From Luzula sylvatica (lineage: Eukaryota > Streptophyta > Magnoliopsida > Poales > Juncaceae), in contig OX326957.1 of the NCBI GenBank assembly GCA_946800325.1, forward strand, positions 22,817,007 through 22,881,006: a DNA stretch of 64,000 nucleotides, read 5' to 3'. Below the pieces are notes generated by a model. The model made no database searches, had not been told where the DNA came from, and was given only the letters and a program-made list of their open reading frames with translations. The position numbers and the translations under genes are program-made. Below are positions 1 through 11,035 of the stretch, piece by piece (positions within the stretch are counted from its first letter, which is position 1; every line of letters starts with the position of its first letter).

Positions 1-420
1 CTTGTCTCGAATCTCGATGTCAAATTCTTGGAGCAAAAGGATCCATCGTAAGAGTCGTGGTTTGGCATCCTTCTTATTGATGAGGTACCTAATAGCTGCA
101 TGGTCAGTGTAAATAATAACTTCGGATCCTACAAGATATGACCTGAATTTGTCGATGGAGAATACGACGGCGAGTAGCTCTTTCTCCGTCGTGGCATATT
201 TGGCTTGTGCTTCGTCCAGCGTCTTGCTTGCGTAATAGATGGCGTGAAGTTTCTTATCTTTACGTTGCCCCAAAACTGCCCCTACGGCGTAATCGCTTGC
301 ATCGCACATTATCTCGAAAGGTAGCGAGTAATCTGGTGGCATGATGAATGGCGAAGATACGAGAGCTCCCTTGAGCTTTGTGAACGCCTTCAAACATTCG
401 TCGTCGAAATCAAACGGCGC
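1..420 (-). pseudogene. Ty3/gypsy RNase H domain (RT_RNaseH), partial at left edge
   Basis: The minus-strand translation shows a RNase H domain with the [15 protein letters not shown] start, [21 protein letters not shown] in the middle and the [10 protein letters not shown] motif. It corresponds to the RNase H that follows RT in gypsy polyproteins, where it removes the RNA template during reverse transcription. No stop codon is seen between about 420 and 1, so the frame continues past the window edge. It is out of frame with the RT upstream of it because of a frameshift near 425. It is called a pseudogene because the polyprotein is interrupted, not because this domain itself is broken. Confidence 0.85.
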
Positions 421-1633
421 GGCGTGTCTTTCAGCAGCAGGTTTGTGAGTGGTTTTGCGACTTTCGAGAAGTCCTTGATGAATCTCCGATAGAAACCTGC
501 ATGACCAAGAAAACTACGTATACCTTTTACGTCGCGTGGCGGTGGAGTTTCTCGATCACATCTATTTTCGCTCTATCTACTTCAATTCCTCGAGAGGTGA
601 TAACGTGGCCGAGCACTACTCCTTCTTGGACCATAAAGTGGCATTTCTCCCGATTTAGCACTAGATTAGTTTCTTCGCACCTGCGAAGTACTTTGGAAAG
701 GTTAGCTAAATAAGAATTGAAATCATTACCGTACACGGAGAAATCGTCCATGAAGACTTCCATGAAATCTTCGATGTAGTCGCTGAAAATGGCCATCATC
801 GCACGTTGGAACGTGGCTGGGGCGTTGCACAAACCGAAAGGCATTCGGCGATAAGCGAACGTGCCGTATGGACACGTAAACGTCGTCTTTTCCTGGTCAT
901 TGGGGTGGATCGGGATCTGGAAGAAGCCTGAATAACCGTCGAGGTAACAAAAGTACTCGTGATTCGCGAGTTTCTCGAGCATCTGATCTATGAAAGGCAG
1001 CGGGAAATGGTCTTTTCGGGTCGCTTTATTCAATTTGCGATAGTTGATGCACATCCTCCATCCCGTGGTAGCACGAGTCGGAATTAGGTTGCCATTGCTG
1101 TCTTGTACGACCGTTGTTCCACCCTTCTTGGGGACCACGTGAACGGGACTGACCCATTCGCTATCCGAGATAGGTTAGATGATGCCTGCGTCGAGGAGCT
1201 TCATTATCTCCTTCTTTACCACCTCCTTCATGTTCGGGTTGAGGCGGCGTTGATGCTCGATCGATGTTTTGTGGTCGTCGGTGAGAAATATCCGGTGCAT
1301 ACCGAATGAGGGGCTTATCCCCTTGATGTCGTCGATCGTGTAACCGAGAGCTTTGCGGTGAAGACGGAGCGTATGAAGCAATTTCTCTGTCTGATCGGGA
1401 GGGAGATTTGCGTTCACAATGACCGGGTACGAGTCATTCGGCCAGAGGAATTCGTATCGGAGTCCTGGTGGAAGAGATTTAAGCTCGACTCGTGGTGGAA
1501 CATCGATTTTTGGTATCTCCACTGGTTCGATAGTTTCTAGTCGCGGCGTTGGTTCGACGAGGTTTTCGCATTGGTCTAGCATCTCCTCAAATTCGTCTAA
1601 CTCCGTTCTCGTGATGCTGGCATATTCGTCCAT
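421..1633 (-). pseudogene. Ty3/gypsy reverse transcriptase with nonsense codon and frameshifts
   Basis: The minus strand encodes an RT with GWRMCINYRKLNKAT, the DGYSGFFQIP block, FGLCNAPATFQRAM and the catalytic FMDDF box (a common gypsy variant of YVDD). The upstream part, about 1175-1633, holds the linker ending LLDAGII, where a TAA near 1173 interrupts the frame. After it the RT resumes in the same frame with VVPKKGG. A second lesion near 540 shifts the frame just after IEKLHRH. The expected [12 protein letters not shown] connection region is still readable in the other frame, at about 430-540. The separate lesions fit an old inactive copy. Confidence 0.85.
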
Positions 1634-2267
1634 TGTAGGACATCTTCAACGTCGATTCGATAGCATGAACCGTCCGGGTCGGGGTTTTTGATCGCCTTCT
1701 CTAGATTGAATTCGACTTTCTCCTCTCCCAAGTTAAGAGATAGCTTCCCTTCTCGAACATTTATTATCGCACCCGCGGTGGCCAAGAATGGTCTTCTAAA
1801 ATAATCGGGACCTTTTGGTCCTCCTCCATGTCTACTATGACGAAATCGACCGGGATATAGAATTTCCCGACCTTTATTGGCACGTCCTCTACAACTCCTG
1901 TGGGTATTCGAACTGATCTATCGGCGAGTTGCAAAGTCATTCTCGTCTCCTTGAGTTCTCCCAATCCGAGGGTTGTAAAAATCGAATGTGGCATGAGACT
2001 AACGCTTGCACCTAGATCACAAAGTGCCTTGTCGAACGACTTGTTCCCGATGATGCACGGGATGGCGAACGAACCTGGATCCTTCATTTTCCGCGGCAGT
2101 TTTGCATCTCGAACAAGGGCACAAGACTGGACACCGGTGAGGGTTACGGTGTCCACTTCCTCCAGCCTCCGCTTCCTCGAGAGAACTTCCTTTAAGAATT
2201 TTGCATACGTCGGCATTTGCTTGAGGGCGTCGACGAACGGAATCGTAACTTCCAATTTCTCAATCAC
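1597..2267 (-). pseudogene. Athila-type aspartic protease region, frameshifted
   Basis: This is a retropepsin-like domain with the conserved run CDLGASVSLMP, where D-L-G-A is the catalytic loop, followed by the flap-like GVVEDVPIKVGKFYIPVDF segment. In a retrotransposon it would cut the Gag-Pol polyprotein. After VPIIL the frame changes near 1785-1795: the first frame ends in unrelated residues and the downstream sequence ATAGAIINVREGKLSL continues in another frame. The domain overlaps the gag frame by a few bases at 2264-2267, and gag also appears shifted near 2290. The region is therefore split over at least two frames. Confidence 0.8.
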
Positions 2268-3901
2268 CTCCTTGAATTTGGCAAAGTCTTTGTCGAGGCG
2301 ATTTTTCGCGAGGCGTTGGGGAAACGGTATCGGTGGCTGAAGTGGCGGAGGTGGTACGTATTTTTCTCCTTCTCGGTAGATTGGAAAACCGAGTTCGTCG
2401 AAACCAATCGGTCTGGTTGGTTTTGGTGCACCTCCGAGGGTTGAATCGGGCTGTTTGAGTTCCCCGCGTCATTTTTCGCTGCCTCGTTTGAGGCGGGTAT
2501 CGCTGAAATTTCTGGAATGGAATTTGGGGCTGTTGAAGAGGTTTTCCTAAGATTGCCGGATTTAGAGATGGCGTTTTCGTCCCTAGATTTCTCGTATTGT
2601 TTTCCACTCCTCAATTGGACTACACAAACATTTTCGCGTGGGTTTTCGGTGCGTCCGGGCAAACTTCCTTGAGCTCGCGGATTCGGGTTTTCGAGGGCAT
2701 CTAATTGCGTTGTGACACCGTCCATCGAAACGGTTAGCTTCGTGAGAATCTTCTCTAGCTGCTCGTTTTTCCTAGCTTGCTCACTCATAAAAGATTTCAT
2801 TAGTGACATCACGTCCTCCCCCGAAGGGTTCGGACCATTAGAATAATTATTAAAACGAGATTGTTGGTGTGGGGGCCTATATATGCCATTATTATCGCTA
2901 CGAAAGTTGTTATTGTTATTTCTCCAACCAGAATTTGAATTTAAAAATTGTACCTCCTCTTGGTTGGTGTCACAATCTTTCGTCTCGTGTCCTTTCACAC
3001 CACATGCGTCACAAGCGAACGTAACTTGCCTCTCTTTCATCCGCGGCTTGCTCAAATCGACATGCTCGAGCTTCCTCGTGAGCATGTCTAGCTTGGCGTT
3101 TATGGCTGTTACCGTGTCGACTTCTAAAACACCTTGTCGCCCCGTTGTGGGGGCGCGATCATTCGACCATCCATGGTAATTGAGGGCCATGTTCTCGATC
3201 AACTCCCAAGCTTCCTCCACACTCTTATCCATCAATGCATCTCCCGAAGCCGCGTCGAGGTTGGCGCGGGTTTGGTAGGTGACTCCATTGTAAAATGTTT
3301 GCAAGAGCAGCCACTTCGCTAGGCCGTGATGAGGGCACGCGCCTTGTAATTCCTTGAAACGCTCCCACGCTTCGTATAAGCTTTCGCCAGCATTTTTTTG
3401 AAAACTCGTAATCTGGGCGCGTAACATGGCTGTGTTGCTGGGTGGAAAGTACTTGGCGAGGTAAGCATCGCAGAGTTGATTCCACGACGTAAAATGACCG
3501 TCGGAGTGACCATAAAGCCATTGTTTTGCCTTGCCCCTGAGAGAAAAAGGAAAAAGAGTTAGCATGATAGTATCATTCGAAACTCCATTTACCTTTATCG
3601 TGCTCGCTATTTCGTATAGATTTTGTAAGTGAGCGTGCGGATCCTCCATCGCACCACCACCGAACTGATTTGCTTGCACCATATTTAGAAGCAGTGTTTT
3701 GAGCTCGAAATTGTTTGCAGCGATACCAAGTGGCGCGATGCTTCTCCCAATTGCCGTGGCGCTGGGCGAAGTGTATTCACGTAGAGCACGTGCGCGAGGC
3801 GGAACTGGTCGGACATTCTCTTCTTGATTCGGTTGGTTTTGCTCCATCGTAATCTGCGGTGGCCTTCGCGCTTTGCTTCTTAGATTGTATCTTTCTGCCA
3901 A
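2264..3901 (-). CDS. Athila-type Gag (capsid-nucleocapsid) protein
   Basis: The 545-residue frame begins MAERYNLRSKARRPPQ. The capsid domain (Retrotrans_gag type), about residues 80-230, contains NNFELKTLLLNMVQ, FPFSLRGKAKQWL, YLAKYFPPSNTAMLR and YEAWERFKELQGACPHHGL. A zinc knuckle follows near residue 295, CDACGVKGHETKDC, matching C-X2-C-X4-H-X4-C. An asparagine-rich stretch follows. The protein would form the cytoplasmic virus-like particle and bind the element RNA. The start ATG is about 80 bases downstream of the primer binding site, the expected spacing for a gypsy leader. The last part probably contains a frameshift, because related codons also occur in another frame at 2260-2607. Confidence 0.85.
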   Translation of the reverse strand: MAERYNLRSKARRPPQITMEQNQPNQEENVRPVPPRARALREYTSPSATAIGRSIAPLGIAANNFELKTLLLNMVQANQFGGGAMEDPHAHLQNLYEIASTIKVNGVSNDTIMLTLFPFSLRGKAKQWLYGHSDGHFTSWNQLCDAYLAKYFPPSNTAMLRAQITSFQKNAGESLYEAWERFKELQGACPHHGLAKWLLLQTFYNGVTYQTRANLDAASGDALMDKSVEEAWELIENMALNYHGWSNDRAPTTGRQGVLEVDTVTAINAKLDMLTRKLEHVDLSKPRMKERQVTFACDACGVKGHETKDCDTNQEEVQFLNSNSGWRNNNNNFRSDNNGIYRPPHQQSRFNNYSNGPNPSGEDVMSLMKSFMSEQARKNEQLEKILTKLTVSMDGVTTQLDALENPNPRAQGSLPGRTENPRENVCVVQLRSGKQYEKSRDENAISKSGNLRKTSSTAPNSIPEISAIPASNEAAKNDAGNSNSPIQPSEVHQNQPDRLVSTNSVFQSTEKEKNTYHLRHFSHRYRFPNASRKIASTKTLPNSRR

Positions 3902-3984
3902 CGAAGATCTGAAATCTGAAAATAAAAGAAAACTAAAATGGGTGAATCGATCTCGAAAACCAGGAAATCAACTAATATCAAACA

Positions 3985-4004
3985 CCTCCCCGGCAGCGGC
4001 GCCA
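3985..4004 (-). other. Primer binding site of the Athila-like element
   Basis: On the minus strand this reads TGGCGCCGCTGCCGGGGAGG, the TGGCGCC-type primer binding site usual in Athila/Tat elements and complementary to a tRNA 3' end. It lies between the LTR end at 4013 and the gag start at 3901, so it fixes the orientation of the element and the inner LTR border. Confidence 0.8.
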
Positions 4005-4012
4005 GAAAAGCT

Positions 4013-5490
4013 TGTTGCGTATTTACGTTTAAGCAGGGCTTTTCAACATTTAAAACCCTAAATGACTCTAATTGAACCACAAGCGCATGGTATTCGTTGA
4101 GTACGTTAAGGGTCGATCCACAGAGAGGGTTGAGTACTAGCGGCGACTTCTGATTCACAATTCGACTCGATCTAAAACTGAGGTTTGTTGGTAGATTCGG
4201 GACAGATTTTAACAGAAGAGAAAGGGTTTTTTAGTATTGGAGAGGACTCTAGGGTATTCGGATTCTACTTGGAAGATTTGGTGTGTTCTAAAGGTTGCTA
4301 AACGCTCTCTCGAAATCTGACTTTGGTGGAGGTGTTATCCTATTCTTCCTAGACCGGCTCTCGCTCGTGACTAGACGTATCCAACCTAAACACTCTTGCT
4401 CTCGCTGACTATGCCTAAGAAAGACCCGTTACGCTCTATGATAATACTATAATCCCGTGGGTGACGTGTACCAATGTTCTTAGAATACAACGGTCCAAGT
4501 TTGTGCGTTTACAATCTGGTTTCTCACTCCGCTCTCGCTTCACAAGGTTAACCTAAAACGATCTTAACTACTTGGTTTGACGGGTTTATTTGAGGGCTTA
4601 AACAATCCTAAACGTCCACTCTCGCTACTTAATCAAGGATGTCCTAACCTATGTCACTTAGGCTGGCCTAAACACGTACAAACGGTTAATTAAGACGAGT
4701 AATATCAAGGCACAAAACACAAGTCAAATCTGAAAGAAACAAAGCATATAATACTACCAAAACATCACAAGTATTAATGAACCCTAAACCCTAGATAAAT
4801 GTTTAGCTACTCATGTTCGACAACAAAATAAATCTAAATATCAAATACATCATAGAACTAAACACGAGAAAGAGTAAACCGATTTGTTGACGAACGTCTT
4901 CTTCTTCGTAAACTCCGGCTCCTAAACGACGTGATCTTCTTCGACGGTTGACGACTACGAAAGGTGTATGAGGCGAGTGGAGAAAGAGGAGGATGAGAGG
5001 TGGATGGTGGCTGGTGAAAGGATGAAAATAGAAGATGCAAAGGTAACCCTAGCAAAGGCAGCGATAGCCTTTTATAGTCGATGGCTAGGGTTAGGTCACA
5101 GCAGACATGGCTGTAGAAAGTCGGCCCATATCAGGGTGTGGGCCACGAAATTTGAGGTGTTAATTGTGCAATCTTTTAGAGGATTCCATCCTGAAGTTAT
5201 GGCAACTTGAATCACCAAATTTGGAGTTACCAATCAAAAGATATGGCCATTTTATTACTTGCCAAATTCTGCAATTCTGCAGCTTCTTTCCATAATTTGA
5301 TCTTCCAACAATAATTTCGATTTTGGCTTGTTTTGAACTGTGAAAGCTTGGAACGGTGCCGAGACCCTCGATACTTGCATTTCTTCACTTCGAGAGGCCT
5401 TATATCATGTATTGTACCTAAATCTGCAAATATACTCAAACAAGATGCCAACGAGCAATTCTCGTGGTTTTGTTAGTATTTTAACTTCAA
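4013..5490 (-). repeat. 5' LTR of the Athila-like element
   Basis: The inner border is set by the primer binding site: on the minus strand the LTR ends in CGCAACA eight bases before it. A length of about 1.45 kb fits Athila LTRs. The region carries no convincing long frame; a short CT/GA-rich frame at 4858-5055 is not similar to anything I recognise. The outer border is placed at the CA near 5490, where sequence changes to scrambled copia DNA, but no target duplication can be tested because the other LTR is outside the window. Confidence 0.6.
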
Positions 5491-5640
5491 ACTCATAGCT
5501 CAAAACGATTTAATTTCGTGAAAAACGTAGAAGTTATACGAGAATATAATTTCGTGGGAGCCCAAAACGATTTAATTCTCGTGGAATATACGTTTCGATG
5601 AAGTTATACGAGAATATAATTTCGTGAAAAACGTAGAAGA
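5491..5640. other. Scrambled junction with duplicated copia segments
   Basis: Short blocks recur in shuffled order between the Athila LTR and the intact copia frame. The block ATACGAGAATATAATTTCGT occurs near 5535 and again near 5605. AAAACGATTTAATT occurs near 5505 and 5560. TTCGTGAAAAACGTAGAAG occurs near 5515 and 5618. GTGGGAGCC near 5551 recurs in the coding sequence near 5665. This looks like templated filler DNA from error-prone break repair rather than a simple insertion edge. Confidence 0.6.
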
Positions 5641-6691
5641 ACCTTGTGTATACAAGAAGGTTAGTGGGAGCCGTGTAGTATTTCTTGTACTATATGTAGA
5701 CGACATTTTGATCATAGGAAACGATATTCCGATGCTTACGGATGTTAAGAAGTATTTAAATACTCGTTTCGCTATGAAAGATTTGGGCGAGGCCGCTTAT
5801 ATATTAGGCATGAGGATTTATAGAGATAGATCCAAGAAGTTACTCGGCTTGAGTCAAAGCACGTACATCGACAAAGTGTTGAAATGGTTTTCAATGCAAA
5901 ATTCGAAGAAAGGACTTCTTCCAATGTCGAGTGGCATATCGTATTCTAAAGCTCAATGTCCGACATCGAGCGAAGATAAGAATGCGATGAGTATTGTTCC
6001 ATACGCTTCGGCGGTTGGATCAATTATGTATGCCATGATTTGTACGCGCCCCGATGTGTCATATGCATTGAGCGTCGTTTCGCGTTACCAATCTAATCCA
6101 GGGGATATGCATTGGATCGCGGTTAAGAACATCCTTAAGTACTTACGAAGAACTAAGGATCAATTTCTAATTTATGGTGGAAAGACATCCGGGTTGGTCA
6201 TCAATGGATATACCGACACCAGTTTCCAAACATGTGTCGATGACTTTCGATCACAAAGCGGATACGTGTTTTGTCTAAATGGTGGAGCGGTAGTTTGGAA
6301 GAGTTCCAAACAACCCACGATAGCAGACTCTACAACTGAATCGGAGTATATTGCGGCTTCCGAAGCGGCAAAGGAGGCGGTTTGGATCAAGAAGTTTGTG
6401 TCGGAGCTTGGTGTAGTCCCGAGCATCTCGGAACCTGTAGTTGTGTATTGCGACAATACGGGCGCAATAGCACAGTCCAAGGAACCGAGGGCACATCACC
6501 GCTCCAAGCACATACTCAGAAAATTTCACTTGATCCGTGAGATTTTGCAAAGGAAGGATGTGATCATTGAAAAGATTGATACTGACAGGAATGTTGCGGA
6601 CCCGTTTACTAAGCCACTCTCGCAAGCTAAGCACGATTATCATGCGAAAGCTATAGTTTTGAGATACCTAGAGGAGGAAGAGAGTAGTTAG
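5574..6691 (+). pseudogene. Ty1/copia Pol fragment: RT C-terminus and RNase H
   Basis: The frame begins inside RT (WNIRFDEVIREYNFV) and runs through EEPCVYKK, the catalytic LYVDDILIIGND, DLGEAAYILGMRIYRD, PYASAVGSIMYAM and the RNase H segment with SSKQPTIADSTTESEYIAAS and ADPFTKPL. It ends at a natural stop, 6689-6691. Everything upstream (gag, protease, integrase, most of RT) is missing, replaced at the scrambled junction by the Athila-like element. The 355 residues visible are uninterrupted, so the damage is loss of the 5' part. It resembles copia lineages with a KEPRAHHRSKHI ending. The 3' UTR and LTR follow directly. Confidence 0.88.
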
Positions 6692-7850
6692 TTATCTAAA
6701 ACGATAGTTTCGTAGGACGAGATTAGTCTAATAGATTAGTAAACGTTGTATCACCCCAAACTTATCTTATAGTAATGTAATTTCAGAATTTTAAAACTTT
6801 TTCATTTTTTGCATCTATCTTATATGAAAACTGTGTGCGGGGTTGTGTAATATGATTACATGAACCTTGATTTGAACTTGTGTGGACGTCGACATGGTTG
6901 AGGACCATGTGCAGCAAAACCGTCACACTTAAAGTATCATTTCTAAACATCCCTAGTCGCGGATCAGCTTGCTTAAGAGAGAAGCATTTCTATTATTAGA
7001 TAATAGACTGAACGCGTACACTAGTACGTTTGCCGAGGAGATGATTATGTTTTGCTAATCATGGGACAAGGTGCTTGTCGAATCGGAAACGTAGATATAT
7101 GTTAGGTTACATGTATTGGATATGACCGAAGCCGCGAGACCATGACATGGTTTAGTCATTAAAGATGGACTTGCGACGGATGGGGTTTTAGGTTCTTCAA
7201 ACTTGAGGGGATCATTGATTGCGTTACGTGCGTAACACAATGCTTTGATATGATCTTACGCTCACCGTAACAGGGAGTTAAAAGGGTCATCATTGGGTAT
7301 TGTCCGAAACACGAAATTCAATATGAGTCTCCAAGATAGGAATTGTTTATTCCGAAAGGAAGAGATATCTCTTAGGCGCCGCTCGATGAGTCGATTAACG
7401 AAATCTGCGGCCGCAGTCAATGATATTAATGGTTAATATCGATTGAAATTTGTTAATTCAACTCGGAATCGGGGAATAAGTGTAGTTAATCAAATTATAA
7501 GGATGACTATTACCATGCCTTTTGATTAACGGATATCGCAAACAAGAGAACTAGTAACCGCTATTCGAGATAGGCACAATGATCACAATCATTATTCGTT
7601 TAACATGGGTAGCTATGATGGAGTGACTAGATCCCGCTCATGAGCTTGTAGGCATTGGAAACAACCTACTGCCATCGTTAATCGATCCTACATGGTCACA
7701 CAACGAGTCGTACTAAGTCGGGCTTGATCATAAAATCGGCACATTGGATGTGCATAGCTTGGTATTTGATACGCGAGCTATATTCTCTAAAATCGTGCGT
7801 ATTGGATATGCATGAGTACTTTTAGGTAGATCTGAAATTGAGTGGGAGAC
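6692..7850 (+). other. 3' untranslated region and polypurine tract of the copia fragment
   Basis: About 1.15 kb of noncoding sequence follows the copia stop codon. At its end the purine run AGTGGGAGA (about 7840-7848) is the polypurine tract typical of copia elements, placed immediately before the LTR start TGAAAGAAATACCG. No gene is seen in this stretch; a 61-residue minus-strand frame at 7055-7240 has no recognisable features. Confidence 0.7.
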
Positions 7851-8886
7851 TGAAAGAAATACCGTTTCGGATCAACCGTAAAAGTGTACACAAGGATAAA
7901 CGAATGTAGTCGTATATTCGTGGCCATAACTTTCAGTAGGAAAATCCGATTTGAATGGTTCAAATTGGGTTAGATAGATAATAAGATTATCTACAACCTT
8001 CATGAAGAAATATATTTCATATGAACGATGTATCAGTGTCGTTTCTGTGAAATACCGAAAGGGTGCAACAGTATGACATACAGTGAGTAAAACAGTCATA
8101 ACTTTTGCATACGAACTCCAATTTGGCTGGGCCAAATTGGGTTGTGTGGATAATGAGATTATCTACAACTGTCGTGTTGGTTGATTTTCTGTCAGAGAAA
8201 TTTATCAATTTCGTCTGGACAGAATACTGACCAGGTTAATGCAGTTTTTTGTGTGAGAGGGTGTATATTGGATATACATGCCTTTTGGCTAATCCTGATC
8301 CTATTAGGTATAAATATGATATTTTCTCTCTCCTCACTAATGCAATTCTACAGAATTATTCTGCCCAATACACAAGAAAAAGAGCAAATTCAGATTTGAT
8401 CTTTTGTGAGTGAAAAGGTGCGAAGAGAGAGAAATCGAGAAAGGAGTTTCTCGAGTGATAGAGAATCGATTAGATCGAGCAAGTTTGCCGGTGCATCGTC
8501 TAGGCAGGTGCATCCGCGACCGACGTCTTACGAATCACCGTGGATACAAGTAGAGGAGTGACGTTTGTGACTCTTCGATTGTGATCGACTCGAGTAAGAA
8601 AGACGGTGGAAACGCTTGGACGCACAAGGACGAAGTCGAGTGAACCGGCGTAGCATACGATTGGTGAAGGACGCGTGGTGTGGGACGCGCGGATTGTCAC
8701 CAACGTGACAGGAAATAGAAGGCGGCGATCAACCCTTCGTGTGCCATCAATTTGGCACTGGTATAGATCTATCCTTCTAATTGCATCGTACCCTCGAAGT
8801 CGTGGCGTGATCTCGGGAATCGGGGAACCGGACCGGGCCTTCATTCCGCTTCGCGGGCCCGGGGTCGGGGATATTCCCCAACAACA
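7851..8886 (+). repeat. 3' LTR of the copia fragment
   Basis: The LTR starts TGAAAG right after the polypurine tract and ends near ATTCCCCAACA, so about 1.04 kb. A second LTR of the same family lies on the minus strand at 37102-38110; matching blocks include the starts (GAAATAC), a region around GTATATTGGATATAC, and the ends (GGGGATATTCCCC versus TTTATATTCCCC). Satellite DNA begins immediately downstream. The 5' LTR is not in the window. Confidence 0.72.
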
Positions 8887-9402
8887 AACACACACAAATT
8901 TATATTTTTTCGAAAATTTCTTAAAAATGCAAAAATCGAAGTCTAACACCATCAAAACAAATAAATTATGCTATTTTCTAAAAAAATGTCAAAACTGACA
9001 TGTAACATGAGACAAATACTCAATTTTCATGTTGTCCGAAAAATAATTTGAAATAGAAGACTAACACACACATATTTCTATTTTTGAACATCGACATTTG
9101 AAACTTACAAATGCAAAAAGTGAAGTCTAACATCGACAAACAAATCAATTATCCCATTTTCTACAAAATGTCAAAATTGAAGTGTAAAACGAGCAAAATA
9201 CTGAATTTTTGTGTTGTCCTCAAAATACTCCGAAATAGAAACTCACACACACAAATTTCTATTTTTCAAAAAATTTCTTAAAAACGCAAAATGTGAAGTC
9301 TAACATCTTTCAAACAAATCAATTATCCTATTTGTAAAAAATGTCAAAATTGACGTGTAACCCGAGAAATAAACTCAATTTTCATGTTGTCCTTAAAATA
9401 CT
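8887..9402 (+). repeat. 176-bp tandem satellite, left block (about 3 monomers)
   Basis: The anchor CACACAAATT recurs at 8891, 9067 and 9248 (spacing 176 and 181). Each monomer also has GCAAAAAGTGAAGTCTAACA, AATCAATTATCCTATTTTCT, a GACGTGTAAC block and TCAATTTTCATGTTGTCC in the same order. The array stops at ATACT (9398-9402), which is the target duplication of the LTR inserted here, and resumes at 13145. Divergence between monomers indicates an old array. The left end is abutted by the copia LTR. Confidence 0.85.
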
Positions 9403-9580
9403 TGATGAGCGGGTTTTTGGCGTGTTTTAATATGTCGTTGTGTAAAAACCCCGAACAATCAACAAAATTTGTAATCTATGTTGTACAGTGGAAAATGTAT
9501 AGATTCGTTCCACGAGGAGTATATGCGTCGAATAATGAATCAAAACAAGCAAAAAAGGCAGGAACCTTTCCAGAATATAG

Positions 9581-9921
9581 TCCGTTATAACGGAATATTA
9601 GGTCCGTTACAACGGACTTGAGTGAAAATTTTGGCGTTAAGTGTGAGATGAACGTCCGTTACAACGGAGGAAATTCCGTTGCAACGAAAGTGGTAGTCCG
9701 TTATAACGGACAGAGGCAGCGTTGCAACGGGTTGGTTAATCCGTTACAACGGACCACTATCTCAGTTACAACGTACTTGTATTGATCCTATTGAGTAGAA
9801 ATTCTGACTAGTCCGTTACAACGGAACTTCTTGGTGCGTTACAACGGAGTTCTAACCAACTGAATTTGAGGTACAAACCGTCCAGTCCGTTGCAACGCAG
9901 TGTGAGTTTCGTTATAACGGA
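9581..9921. repeat. Array of CCGTTATAACGG-type near-palindromes in LTR
   Basis: About 12 copies of a 14-bp near-palindrome of the form TCCGTTATAACGGA or TCCGTTACAACGGA lie in 341 bp, separated by irregular 10-40 bp spacers. The outer half-sites CCGTT/AACGG are conserved while the central two bases vary (TA, CA, GC). AACGG is the core of the mitosis-specific activator element bound by three-repeat MYB proteins; whether these sites work that way is inference. A matching array lies at 53050-53574. Confidence 0.85.
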
Positions 9922-10529
9922 GTTAGTTCTGGATTTCTGGTTTGAGATTTGATTTGGGAGCAGTTTTAATGGTTTGTTTCGAATTCAAATTGAAAAGTAA
10001 TTAAACTAAGTAACAAGCATTAAGATCACACAAACAAACAAGAAAGATTTCGAAAGCAAAAGATTCATTAAACCACGAATTCTTTACACAAATCCAATTC
10101 AATATAAACTACAAGAATTACAAGAAAAGGAAAGAAAACACCTAGAGAGATGAAGTGAGCTCCGAGTCTCTTCTTGGATGCCTTCCTCGTTGTTTTGAGA
10201 TGCTAGTGAGCTAGCCACCTCGCACAACTCGTTCCTTTCGTATCGATTCACTCGCCAATCGAAGTGAGCTCCGTACCGGTTGAGTGAACTCGAGATTTGC
10301 AAGGAGTCCAATTGGAAGAAAGCTCCCGAGTGGAATAGAGTAAGCTCGACTCCTTGCTTGCATGGATTCGGATCAAGAAAGCTCCAACCAAAACCCCACA
10401 ACTCGATCTTCGTCGAAGTGTAGACCAATTCACCGAATGAAGTGAGCTTCTATTCGGTGATCGATCTTAGAGAATTTATCGTTCGTTCTTGGCAATTCTT
10501 GCGTGTTCTTGATAGATTCTTGGACTTGC

Positions 10530-10532
<3 letters not shown>

Positions 10533-10603
<71 letters not shown>
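10533..10603 (+). repeat. (GA)n microsatellite
   Basis: A pure GA dinucleotide run of about 71 bases inside the solo LTR. A frame reading Arg-Glu repeats crosses it but is a by-product of the repeat. Confidence 0.98.
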
Positions 10604-10605
<2 letters not shown>

Positions 10606-11035
10606 CTCCGAAGAGCCTAAAGAGAACCCCCCAACTCGTGGCCCTTTTGGTCTTATTTATAGCACTCACGGAGTCTTCTTATTGGTCACGAGTTGGTGAA
10701 GAGGATTGGGGGTAATGAAGTAATTTCCACCAAAGGTAGGTGGGAAGGATAAGGGCTAAGGATTGAGTGGTTTTCGTGTGAACGTTTGTGTAAGTCTCTA
10801 TCATGATGATTGTTTGCCTCCCGTCTCATTCATGTACCGAATATATCGGTATAATATATCGTTTTCATTCCTCTTGACGTGTTGGAGACAACTACACTCT
10901 CCAAATTCCCAGAAATTCCTTCTAATACCTGTGATTAAGCAATAAAACACACTTAGTGAAGAATTATTCATGTTATCTCAAATATGATTAATAAAGTATA
11001 TAGAATTGTTCTTCACAAAGGCTAAAAACCCTAAA

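Larger units (their letters stand above)
1..5490 (-). mobile_element. Athila-like Ty3/gypsy retrotransposon, 3' part beyond left edge
   Basis: Read on the minus strand from right to left, the order is LTR, primer binding site, gag, protease, RT and RNase H, which is the Ty3/gypsy order. The gag sequence, with its FPFSLRGKAKQWL and YEAWERFKELQ blocks, is typical of the plant Athila lineage. Integrase and the second LTR would lie left of position 1. The pol region carries several frameshifts and a nonsense codon, so this copy is not autonomous. The right border near 5490 is inferred from loss of LTR-like sequence and is uncertain by tens of bases. Confidence 0.88.

Noticed and set aside
9581..9921. 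CRISPR-like array (short repeats with spacers)
   Set aside because: Spacing is irregular, repeats are near-palindromic 14-mers inside a eukaryotic LTR, and no cas genes exist; the window is plant nuclear DNA.
10442..10699. 85-residue frame with Arg-Glu repeats
   Set aside because: It is a translation of the (GA)n microsatellite; similar frames at 26503-26706 and 31488-31679 were rejected for the same reason.
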